Below, piece by piece: positions 45,522 to 53,402 of a stretch of 64,000 nucleotides of DNA. The DNA comes from Sagittula sp. P11 (GTDB taxonomy: Bacteria; Pseudomonadota; Alphaproteobacteria; Rhodobacterales; Rhodobacteraceae). Under the pieces are notes generated by a model. The model was not told where the DNA came from, did no database searches, and saw nothing but the letters and a program-made list of their open reading frames with translations. Where the stretch lies: assembly GCF_002814095.1 (NCBI RefSeq), contig NZ_CP021913.1, forward strand, positions 2,390,001 to 2,454,000, read 5' to 3'. Each line of letters opens with the position of its first letter. Within the stretch, counting starts at the first letter, position 1. A program made the position numbers and the translations under genes.

Positions 45522-46415
45522 ATGCACGACGTCGTTATCCTTTCCGACGAAAGGTTGGTCGGGTCCCTGGTGGAGGCCCAGGGCGCCAAGTGGCGTGGCC
45601 AGAAGGTCCAGCCGCTGGCCGCCTCCGGCGCCGACAACGCGATGTTCCGGCTCGGGGACAAATGGGCCGTTCGTCTGCCGCGGCGGCCCGAAGTCGTGCA
45701 GATGCTCGAAACCGAAGCCACTTGGCTGCCGCGCCTCGCCGATCTGCCGCTGGAAGTGCCGGTGCCCCGGTTGCTGGGCGCTCCGACGCAGCAGTTCAAC
45801 TGGCCGTTCACCATCGTCGACTGGATCGACGGCGTGGAGGCAGAGGAGACCGAGGTGTCCGACATGGCCGAGGCTGTCCAGACCCTCGCCACCTTCCTGA
45901 AGGCGCTCTGGAAGAAGTCGACCCGGGACGCGCCCCTCGCCGGGGAGGCCAACAATTATCGCGGCGTCAATCTGAAGGAAGTGACACAGCAGGTGCTGAC
46001 GTGCTTCTCGAAGATGGACGACGAGATCGAGCCGGAATCCGCGCGGGAGGCCTGGCTCAGCGCGCTGGACGCAAGCCCGGTGCGCAAGCCGCGCTGGCTG
46101 CACGGCGACCTGCGCGCGTCGAACATGATCGTCCGCGACGGCGAACTGGTCGGCGTGATCGACTGGGGCCGCGCGGCGGTTGGAGATCCGGCGGCGGACG
46201 TGGCCGTGGCGTGGCGCTGGGTGCCCGAATGGGAGATGTCGAACTTCCAGGAGGCCCTTGGCGCAAGCGACGACCTTTGGCGCCGGGCACGCGGCTGGGC
46301 CTTGTACGACGCGGTTGTCACCCTGGCCCACTACAAGGAGCAGCAAGGCTTCGAAGGCATCTGCGACGAGAGCCGCTGCGTGTTGGGCCGGCTTGGACTG
46401 GGCGCCCCCTGCTGA
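45522..46415 (+). CDS. Aminoglycoside phosphotransferase (APH)-family kinase
   Basis: 297 aa from ATG 45522 (GGAG, 7 nt). Kinase motifs: GADNAMFRLGDKWAVRLPRR (Lys-type ATP site), catalytic loop WLHGDLRASNMIVRDGE (HGD and Asn) and VIDWGRAAVGDP (metal Asp). The APH fold phosphorylates aminoglycosides but also many metabolites. Lying at the end of a transport/hydrolysis locus, a metabolic substrate is as likely as an antibiotic one. Confidence 0.85.
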   Translation: MHDVVILSDERLVGSLVEAQGAKWRGQKVQPLAASGADNAMFRLGDKWAVRLPRRPEVVQMLETEATWLPRLADLPLEVPVPRLLGAPTQQFNWPFTIVDWIDGVEAEETEVSDMAEAVQTLATFLKALWKKSTRDAPLAGEANNYRGVNLKEVTQQVLTCFSKMDDEIEPESAREAWLSALDASPVRKPRWLHGDLRASNMIVRDGELVGVIDWGRAAVGDPAADVAVAWRWVPEWEMSNFQEALGASDDLWRRARGWALYDAVVTLAHYKEQQGFEGICDESRCVLGRLGLGAPC

Positions 46416-46433
46416 CGGCACCTGTGATGGCGT

Positions 46434-47237
46434 TCAGCTGATGGTGTCGATGGCCTTCTGATGGCCATGCAGGATGCCCAGGTTGTCCCCCCGCACCATG
46501 CCGCGCTTCGCCGTCCAGTGGAGCGTGCCTTTTCGGGACATCACCCGCGCGGCTATGTCCCGGTTCCTGCCCGCGCTGCCGACCGCCGGCACGTCCCGGT
46601 CCAGCCCGATGTGCAGGGCGTCCCTGTCTTCCTCGGGATCCTTGCCCACCGCTTCGAGGTAGCGGGTCAGGAGTGAGATGTAATCCGAAAGCTCGTCGCG
46701 CCGCGAGCGCATCGTCTTGACCCGGGCCTGCAAAAGCTCGGTCTGCTGCTCTGAAAGCCCGTGTTCGAGGATGTGATCGAAGGCCTCCAGCGCCGGGCAC
46801 AGCAATTCCTGCAGCACGGGCAGGGCCATGTCGCTCAGGCTGTGGTCCGCAGCCGGGTCGGTGCGATAGCTCTTCTGGAAAATGGCGGAGCTGTCGCCGA
46901 CGCTGCGCACGAAACGGATGTTGGCAGAGGCGTGGCCGTCCCGGTTGAAATGGGTCAGCACACGCAATCCGTGCAGAGCCAGACCGGGTATCCGGACCTG
47001 GAAATCCGACTGGCTGAACACCGCCGTGTCTTCGACGCACTGAAGGTGTCCCAGAAGGATCTGCACGATCACCGGCTGGAACACCTCCTCCAGCGGCACG
47101 GGCGCGTCGGGAACCATCCGGTTGGAGTGCATCCGTCCGCGAAGACGCGCATTTGCCAGGTGCCAGATCTCGTCCGGGTCCGAGCGCAACAGCCAGAGTT
47201 CAATCGTGCCGCAGTCGTTGGGGGTGAATCCATTCAT
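46434..47237 (-). CDS. Uncharacterised 267-aa protein
   Basis: Unknown family. N-terminal half beta-rich (GTIELWLLRSDPDEIWHLAN), with FQVRIPGLALHGLRVLTHFN. The middle holds long helices (LSEQQTELLQARVKTMRSRR). The Arg-rich C-terminus (GRNRDIAARVMSRKGTLHWT) looks suited to nucleic acid or membrane contact. No membrane segment or signal peptide. It is monocistronic, convergent with the APH-type gene and divergent from the CheB-CheR fusion, so it may share the 147-bp promoter region with it. Confidence 0.7.
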   Translation of the reverse strand: MNGFTPNDCGTIELWLLRSDPDEIWHLANARLRGRMHSNRMVPDAPVPLEEVFQPVIVQILLGHLQCVEDTAVFSQSDFQVRIPGLALHGLRVLTHFNRDGHASANIRFVRSVGDSSAIFQKSYRTDPAADHSLSDMALPVLQELLCPALEAFDHILEHGLSEQQTELLQARVKTMRSRRDELSDYISLLTRYLEAVGKDPEEDRDALHIGLDRDVPAVGSAGRNRDIAARVMSRKGTLHWTAKRGMVRGDNLGILHGHQKAIDTIS

Positions 47238-47384
47238 GGTTGCAACGATTCCATGCCATTCGTTGTCTTTTTCCGGCGCGCGCCCGCGTCCGAATTCGTC
47301 ACGTTAAGCATGTGTAAACGATGATAGGTGAAGAATAGTTTAACGGCGATCGGAGGGCTCGGCGCGCCGTACCGGGGACACTGA

Positions 47385-49892
47385 ATGAGCGAGACTGAAC
47401 ATCAGCAGACCGTGGTCGGCATCGCCGCTTCGGCCGGGGGGCTCGAAGCGATGTCCCTGCTTGCCCAGCATCTGCCGACGGATCTCAACTGCGCCTACAT
47501 CCTCGCGCAGCACATGTCGCCGCATCATGCCAGCGTCCTGCCCACCCTGATCTCGAGAGAGACGCGCCTGACGGTGAAGGCTGTGCAGGAATCCCTGCCC
47601 ATCGAGCCGAACACGATCTACGTCCCGGTGCCGAAAAGCGACCTGGTCGTGGAAGACGGCATGGTCCACCTGCGCACGCCGTCCGGCCTGCCGGCAGAGC
47701 CGAAACCCTCTGCCGACCGGCTGTTCCGGTCCATCGCCGAAGCCTTCGGAGAGCATAGCGTCGGCATCGTCCTGTCGGGCACCGGCAGCGACGGCAGCTA
47801 TGGCGTGCAGGCCATCCGCGAGGCCGGCGGGGTCACCATTGCGCAGGACAACAGTTCGGCGAAATACGGCACGATGCCTGCCTCGGCGGTGGAGACAGGG
47901 GCCATCGACCTCATCCTGTCGCCGCGCCAGATCGGCGAACAGCTTAAGACCATCCTCGCGCACCCGCGTGACTTCTCCGAGCTGCAGGCGCTTGTCGAGC
48001 AACCGACGGAATACGACGACCTGTTCCACATGCTGCAGGCGCGGACCAAGGTCAATTTCCGCCACTACAAGGAAATCACCGTCAGCCGCCGCATCCAGCG
48101 CCGGATGATCGCCAAGGGGTTCGATGATTACGGGCGGTACGTCAGCTTCTGCCGCACCAATGTTGAAGAGCTGGACGCGCTGTTCCGCGACCTGCTGATC
48201 TCGGTCACGCGGTTCTTCCGCGATTCCGAACAGTTCGACGCGCTGCGGCGTGAACTGGGCCGCTATCTTGCCGAGGTCGGCAACCGGCCGATCCGTGTCT
48301 GGGTGCCGGGCTGTGCCTCGGGGGAAGAGGCGTACTCCATCGCGTTCCTGATTGCCGACGCGCTGAAGCTGACCGGCAAGGAGGGCGAACGCGGCGTCCA
48401 GATCTTTGCCACCGACCTTGATGCCGCGGCGCTGGCGCGCGGGCGGGCCGGGGTCTATCCGGCGTCGGCCTCTGCGGGCATCCCGGAATCCATGCTGCGC
48501 CGCTACTTCACCCTCAGCGACAACCTCCTTCGGGTGAGGCCGGAGATACGGAAGATGGTGCTCTTCTCGCACCACAACGTGTTTCAGGACCCGCCGTTCT
48601 CGGAGATCGATCTGGTCAGCTTCCGTAACACGCTGATCTACTTCGAAAGTTCGCTGCAGGAAAAGGTCATGTCGCGGATCCTCTACGCGCTGCGGCCTGG
48701 CGGACTGCTGTTCCTCGGGACGTCCGAAAACGTGGGCGCGATGGCACCCTATTTCGAACAGGTCGCCGAGCGGATGCGCCTGTTCTGCAAACGGACAAGC
48801 GCGTCGTTCGACCACAAGGCGCTGGTTCGCTTCGGCGTCCCGCCCCGCCGTCAGAAGCGCGACAAGCGCAAGGAGTATGGCAACGGCGAGTTGAACTCCA
48901 GCAGCGAGGAAATGTTCGAGGTGCTGGCCTCGTCGGTCGCGCCTGTCGGGTTCCTCGCCAACGAACAGAAGGACCTCGTGCGGATCTTCGGCGACATCAG
49001 TGCCTTCACCAAGGTGACCGACGAGGTGCGCGGACGGCTGACCACGAACACGCTGAAGGAGGCGCTGGCCTCTGAGGCGGCCAGCCTCGTCCCGCTCTGT
49101 CTCAAGTACAACAAGGCCCGCGACGGCCTTTGGCGAGAGATCCTCGGCCAAGGGTTCAACCGTGCCCGCCTGCGCTGCTATCCCATGACGCTGCCCCCGC
49201 ACGGCAAGACGCGCTACGTCCTCGTGTCCATCGAGACCGACCTGGTGGAGATCAGTTCGGAACGCGAAAGCCACGGCGACGACAAGGAAACCTCTGGCTA
49301 TCTTGCTTATGTCGAGAACGAGCTGGCCGATGCGCGCGAGGCCCTGCAGATCACGATGGAGGAGCTTCAGACCTCGAACGAGGAACTGCAGTCGACCAAC
49401 GAGGAACTGCAATCCACCAACGAGGAGTTGCAGTCCACCAACGAGGAACTGGAGACCTCGAACGAGGAACTCCAGTCCACGAACGAGGAACTGATCACCG
49501 TCAACGAGGAACTGCTGATAAACACCGACGAGCTGAACAAGCTGGTCGTCGAACAGGTCGCGATCCTCGAGGCCTTGCCGCTGCCCCTGCTGGTGCTGGA
49601 CCAGATGCTCAACATCAAGAGCGCGTCGAAGCGGGCCATCGAGATCTTCGGCCTGTCCGAACGCGCCGCCCACCTTGGCCACATCAGCCAGGTGCAACTC
49701 CCGAACGCATCGTTTCCCCGCCTCATCGACAATTGCAGCGAAGTCCTGAAGCGGCGGGAGACGGGCAAGGTCCGGTTCACCGTCGACAACGAGGAAATGT
49801 CGCTGGTGATCGCGCCGTACTTCATCCAGGACAACGAACTGATGGGGCTGACGGTCGTCCTTGAACGGGCGTCCGATACGGAGATCGTCTAG
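47385..49892 (+). CDS. CheB methylesterase / CheR methyltransferase fusion with coiled coil and PAS
   Basis: 835 aa. CheB domain (about 8-190) with catalytic Ser in GIAASAGGLEA, His in AQHMSPHHAS and Asp in LSGTGSDGSYG. CheR domain (about 215-480) with VTRFFRDSEQFDALRREL, the SAM loop WVPGCASGEEAYSIAF and HHNVFQDPPFSEIDLVSFRN. Then a region of heptad repeats (about 662-712, NEELQSTNEELQSTNEEL) and a PAS-like C-terminus (about 725-825). Most proteins of this type continue into a histidine kinase; this one stops after PAS. There is no receptor, cheA or flagellar gene nearby, so it probably serves a stress or surface-sensing pathway rather than chemotaxis. Confidence 0.92.
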   Translation: MSETEHQQTVVGIAASAGGLEAMSLLAQHLPTDLNCAYILAQHMSPHHASVLPTLISRETRLTVKAVQESLPIEPNTIYVPVPKSDLVVEDGMVHLRTPSGLPAEPKPSADRLFRSIAEAFGEHSVGIVLSGTGSDGSYGVQAIREAGGVTIAQDNSSAKYGTMPASAVETGAIDLILSPRQIGEQLKTILAHPRDFSELQALVEQPTEYDDLFHMLQARTKVNFRHYKEITVSRRIQRRMIAKGFDDYGRYVSFCRTNVEELDALFRDLLISVTRFFRDSEQFDALRRELGRYLAEVGNRPIRVWVPGCASGEEAYSIAFLIADALKLTGKEGERGVQIFATDLDAAALARGRAGVYPASASAGIPESMLRRYFTLSDNLLRVRPEIRKMVLFSHHNVFQDPPFSEIDLVSFRNTLIYFESSLQEKVMSRILYALRPGGLLFLGTSENVGAMAPYFEQVAERMRLFCKRTSASFDHKALVRFGVPPRRQKRDKRKEYGNGELNSSSEEMFEVLASSVAPVGFLANEQKDLVRIFGDISAFTKVTDEVRGRLTTNTLKEALASEAASLVPLCLKYNKARDGLWREILGQGFNRARLRCYPMTLPPHGKTRYVLVSIETDLVEISSERESHGDDKETSGYLAYVENELADAREALQITMEELQTSNEELQSTNEELQSTNEELQSTNEELETSNEELQSTNEELITVNEELLINTDELNKLVVEQVAILEALPLPLLVLDQMLNIKSASKRAIEIFGLSERAAHLGHISQVQLPNASFPRLIDNCSEVLKRRETGKVRFTVDNEEMSLVIAPYFIQDNELMGLTVVLERASDTEIV
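49369..49518 (+). repeat. In-frame 21-bp tandem repeats encoding NEELQST heptads
   Basis: Seven imperfect 21-bp units, each containing AACGAGGAACTG or AACGAGGAGTTG, within the CheB-CheR gene. They encode a continuous coiled coil. Near-identity at DNA level means the copy number could change by slippage. Confidence 0.85.
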
Positions 49893-51577
49893 GTCGGGTC
49901 GATGACCCCCATGGTCAGCATTCTCAACGCCGTGATCGACGGGATGAAGAAGTAGTCGCCGCCGCGGCACTCCACCACCGTCTTGAGCTGGCTCATGGTG
50001 TAGGGGCAGCCACCGCCCTGCGGATCGGCGGGCAGGGCCATCCGGCGGTGCTTGTCATGGTTGCCGAGGATCGGGCAGGTGTCGTTGCCCTGATGGAAAT
50101 CCAGCCCGTACTGGATCCATTGCTGCTGGATGAATTCGAACTGCCGGAAGAGCGAGGCGCAGATGATCATCATCGTGACGCCCTGTTCGGTCTTGTCGGT
50201 CTGTTGGTCGGAGGGCAGGGCGCCGTAGGGCAGGCCGCGCCGCATGATCCGGCGCCGCTTGTTCAGAGCGGTCGTGGCCTGCGGGTTGTCGCCTTCGGGC
50301 GCGTTCAGCGGATCGAGGTAATCGCGCGTGTTCACCCGCCGCATGTGCGCGCCCGGCGGTGTCCTGTACCCCTTCATGTCGTCCGCATAGCGGAAGTCGG
50401 ATGACCTTGTACTCTTTATGTATGCAATCTGGTTCTCATAGGCCTTCAGCGGGTTCGGGTCGTCCATCCCGGTTTCCGCGCGGGCCTTCTGCCAGTCGGA
50501 AAACGTTGGGGCATGCGCCAGCGGAATGCCGTCCGGCCAGCGTCCGACCATCCGGGCGCGCAGGGTCACCTGTGCCTCGTCCGGCAGGATGCCCTGCACG
50601 CGGGCGTAGCGGTCGGCTTCCGTGGCGATGACCTCCCGGAAGCTGCCGACGTTCTCGTGCAGCTTGCGGTATGCCATGAAGCTGCCGTTGCGCATGAACT
50701 CAGGCGGTTTGGCGGTGGGCGGCAATTCCTGGCTTTCGTCGGGATGGCCGAGGATGAATTCTCCGGGGTTCAGCGGCTCCCACCCTTTGCCCATGCGTTT
50801 GCCGCGCCCGATGACGGCTTCCTTCTCGTCCTTCTCCGGCAGTTGCCCGGCAAAGATCGGGTCGCCGATGCCATCGGTGAAGCCGAAGTGCTCCTTGGGC
50901 GTCGGCAGCCACACGTCACCGAACCTGTCGAAGACCGCCTGCGCCGCGTGGAAATCGGCGCTGCCGTCCTGCCCGTTGCCCGGCAGGATGCGCACCCCGC
51001 CATTGGCCGCGCAGAGGTCGCGCAGCCATTGCGTCGTCTCCTCCAACTCCGGCACCGGGTCCATGCGGGTCAGCTTGGGATCGGGCTTGCCGTCCAGCGC
51101 GTGTTCGGGCGTCACGTCACGCAGCGCGTTCAGCGAGATCCAGATATGCACGTTGTCGTCGTCATACCCGTCGCCGCGCCGGTTGCGCTGCCAGATCGGG
51201 TCCCAGTGGCCGTCCCAGTTCTGCCGGTCGGCCTGATCCTCGGTCATCGTCTGGTCACGGTCGCCCAGCAGGAAGGCCCGGTCCTTCATGCCTGCGATGA
51301 ACTCCTCCGGCAGCGCCTGCAATGTGCGGGTCGGGACCTCCAGCCGGAACAGGCCGAAAAAGGTGAAGCCGATGTTCAGCGTGCAGCGCGGCCTCGCGTC
51401 CGGCGTTGGCCAGCGGGCGGCGGTTGTCACGCGTTTCGACACCTCTCCGACGAACGCTCGTCCCTTCGCCGGGTCGGATATGTTGAGGAAGAAGTAGCGC
51501 GCGAACGGATATGAATACTTTCCGTATGCACGCACCACATTGCCCTGTATGTCATCGAGGTCGAGACGATAACTCAT
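49889..51577 (-). CDS. DyP-type heme peroxidase
   Basis: 562 aa from ATG 51575-51577. The GXXDG motif is in HFGFTDGIGDPIF (distal Asp), and the proximal His in TPPGAHMRRVNTRDYLDP. The length and N-terminal beta region (YSYPFARYFFLNISDPAKGR, CTLNIGFTFFGLFRLEV) fit the larger DyP class rather than the Tat-exported EfeB class. No signal peptide, so intracellular unless carried by a partner. Last gene of a three-gene operon, overlapping the middle gene by 4 bp; convergent with the CheB-CheR gene. Confidence 0.9.
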   Translation of the reverse strand: MSYRLDLDDIQGNVVRAYGKYSYPFARYFFLNISDPAKGRAFVGEVSKRVTTAARWPTPDARPRCTLNIGFTFFGLFRLEVPTRTLQALPEEFIAGMKDRAFLLGDRDQTMTEDQADRQNWDGHWDPIWQRNRRGDGYDDDNVHIWISLNALRDVTPEHALDGKPDPKLTRMDPVPELEETTQWLRDLCAANGGVRILPGNGQDGSADFHAAQAVFDRFGDVWLPTPKEHFGFTDGIGDPIFAGQLPEKDEKEAVIGRGKRMGKGWEPLNPGEFILGHPDESQELPPTAKPPEFMRNGSFMAYRKLHENVGSFREVIATEADRYARVQGILPDEAQVTLRARMVGRWPDGIPLAHAPTFSDWQKARAETGMDDPNPLKAYENQIAYIKSTRSSDFRYADDMKGYRTPPGAHMRRVNTRDYLDPLNAPEGDNPQATTALNKRRRIMRRGLPYGALPSDQQTDKTEQGVTMMIICASLFRQFEFIQQQWIQYGLDFHQGNDTCPILGNHDKHRRMALPADPQGGGCPYTMSQLKTVVECRGGDYFFIPSITALRMLTMGVIDPT

Positions 51578-52629
51578 GCCGCGCCCTCCGTTGGTCTGGC
51601 GGCGCGCGGTGTCTCGAGGATCCCGGGCGGCTGGCTTGGCCCTGTCACATCCGCGGGGCGGTGCGCGGCGGACCATCTGCCGTAGGCGGCGTGGATTTCC
51701 TCGGGCGAGGCGCCTTGCATGTCGATGACCAGATCGGCAAAGCTTTGTTGCACGTAGAGCGCCTTCAGCACGGACCGCAGATCGTCGTAAGGCCCGGGCG
51801 GCAAGGGTTTCTCTCCGTTCGCGATGGCGTATCTGACCGACGCCACGAAGGCGCCGAAGGTGACCGCCCCGCCGATCAGAGCCGTCCAGATCGGATTGCC
51901 GCCGACCACCGGCATGGGCGCGCTGCTGAAGAGCGCCCATAACAAGGCCAGCAGCGTGATGATGGCCGGAATGCCGACAGCCGCTGCCAGCGCCTTGAGC
52001 GGCAGCCGGTGAAAGGCGCCGGACAGGTCGTCGATGTAGTAGTCGTGGAATGGCATCGTCGTTTCGACGTGGCAGCGGTCGAGGTAATCGGCGAACTTCT
52101 CGGCCGTGTCGATATCGTCGAAGCCCACGCAGTTGGAATAGATCGCGCTCAGCTCCTCCCCCATGGTGCGCCACAGCTCCATTGCATACGACTTGCGTAC
52201 ATCCCTTTGCTCGGCTGCGGTCAGCGTCGTCGGAAGGGGTGCTCCGTCCATTTTCACCGCGTCGATGTCGGCACAGAAGACGAGGTATGAGCAATTGAGG
52301 AAGTCGGTGTGCTGCGGGATCGCGGGATTGCCGGCGTCCTTGTCCCCGGTCAGGCTGCGCAGGGTCGATGCGATGGCGTCGTGCCCTTCGCGCCCGTTGT
52401 AAACCACGTCGTCCAGCACGAACATCCGCGCAAGGTGCGTGCGCATGTTGCGCGCAAAGGGGCTGGTCATGCCGGACTTGATCGTCGCGGGGCTCTGCTG
52501 GGCGGTGGGCAGTTCCATCAGTGCGTTGCGCACCCGCTGCCGCCACGATCCGTGACCGTCGGCACAGGTGCCGTCGCGGATCGGTGCAAGCGTCGTCAGG
52601 AAGATATGGCCCGAGTCGAGATCCGGCAT
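51574..52629 (-). CDS. Uncharacterised membrane-anchored protein, DyP operon partner
   Basis: 351 aa. The N-terminal 190 residues resemble a dimeric alpha/beta-barrel-like domain (SGHIFLTTLAPIRDG, TDFLNCSYLVFCADIDAVKM). Two adjacent membrane segments follow near residues 210-260 (LAAAVGIPAIITLLALLWAL and PIWTALIGGAVTFGAFVASV), and a soluble proline-rich tail ends the protein. No family name recognised. Tight coupling to the DyP gene suggests a membrane docking or electron-donor role. Confidence 0.7.
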   Translation of the reverse strand: MPDLDSGHIFLTTLAPIRDGTCADGHGSWRQRVRNALMELPTAQQSPATIKSGMTSPFARNMRTHLARMFVLDDVVYNGREGHDAIASTLRSLTGDKDAGNPAIPQHTDFLNCSYLVFCADIDAVKMDGAPLPTTLTAAEQRDVRKSYAMELWRTMGEELSAIYSNCVGFDDIDTAEKFADYLDRCHVETTMPFHDYYIDDLSGAFHRLPLKALAAAVGIPAIITLLALLWALFSSAPMPVVGGNPIWTALIGGAVTFGAFVASVRYAIANGEKPLPPGPYDDLRSVLKALYVQQSFADLVIDMQGASPEEIHAAYGRWSAAHRPADVTGPSQPPGILETPRAARPTEGAA

Positions 52630-52632
52630 GGC

Positions 52633-53310
52633 TCAGTTCCTCGCACGCCGGAGGTCGAACGTCGCCTGCGCCTTGCGGACATAGGCCTCGCGGTTCTGGT
52701 CCGCACGTTCGGTGTCGAGGCTAGCGACCGGGCCGAACCCGGGCTCGCCGAGGTTGCCCTGTACCTTCGTCATCGCCGCGCGCCAGCTTTCGGCGAACGC
52801 CTCCGGCGACTGGTCGGCATGTGCCTTGTCCAGCGTCAGGACCGCATCATAGACCTTAAGCGCCGACTTGATGTCGCGCTGCGCAGAGCCCGGCGTGGCG
52901 TTGTAGTAGTGGTCGGTGAAGATCTGGTTGTGGGTGATGTAGGTCTTGAACGGCGTGATCGGGATCGACAGCGGATACTTGGTGGCGGAGTACCAGAACA
53001 GGTCCAGACCCTTCGGAATCCCGTCCGAGAAGGCGTCGATGTACTGGTCCCAGGTGCCGTTGAAGTTCGACAGGAACAGCACGTAGTCATTGTCGAGCTG
53101 ATGCTGTTCGCCCTGACCGAGGTCCGGCCAGTCCTTGCGACGGATGATGACCCAGCGGGCGAAGTGGATCAGCGACAGGCCCAGCAGGCCGGCGAGGTTC
53201 TCGGGCAAACCGCGGGCCGCCATGAACAACAGGCGGTTGACCCAGGTGATGCGGGGATGGCTGGGCGTCACCACGTTCATGGCATAGGCCTTGCCGGCAA
53301 TGTTCGACAT
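52633..53310 (-). CDS. Uncharacterised protein, first gene of DyP operon
   Basis: 225 aa, 3 bp before the next gene in transcription order. N-terminal hydrophobic helix (LPENLAGLLGLSLIHFARWV). A conserved-looking core (DNDYVLFLSNFNGTWDQYID, GIPKGLDLFWYSATKYPLSI, THNQIFTDHYYNATPGSAQR) is rich in aromatics and His. The core strand pattern recalls the ferredoxin-like half of DyP/chlorite dismutase folds but no heme ligand can be assigned. Function unknown. Confidence 0.7.
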   Translation of the reverse strand: MSNIAGKAYAMNVVTPSHPRITWVNRLLFMAARGLPENLAGLLGLSLIHFARWVIIRRKDWPDLGQGEQHQLDNDYVLFLSNFNGTWDQYIDAFSDGIPKGLDLFWYSATKYPLSIPITPFKTYITHNQIFTDHYYNATPGSAQRDIKSALKVYDAVLTLDKAHADQSPEAFAESWRAAMTKVQGNLGEPGFGPVASLDTERADQNREAYVRKAQATFDLRRARN

Positions 53311-53402
53311 GAAAATGCCCCGGTGCTGAAAACGAATTGACGTTACGGTAACACGGGTGGGCGATTTTCCAATAGTGTTTTCATCTTATAGGGGAGTCGG
53401 GG

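Noticed and set aside
49369-49518. CRISPR-like or VNTR array
   Set aside because: The 21-bp units are in frame and contiguous without spacers; they encode coiled-coil heptads.
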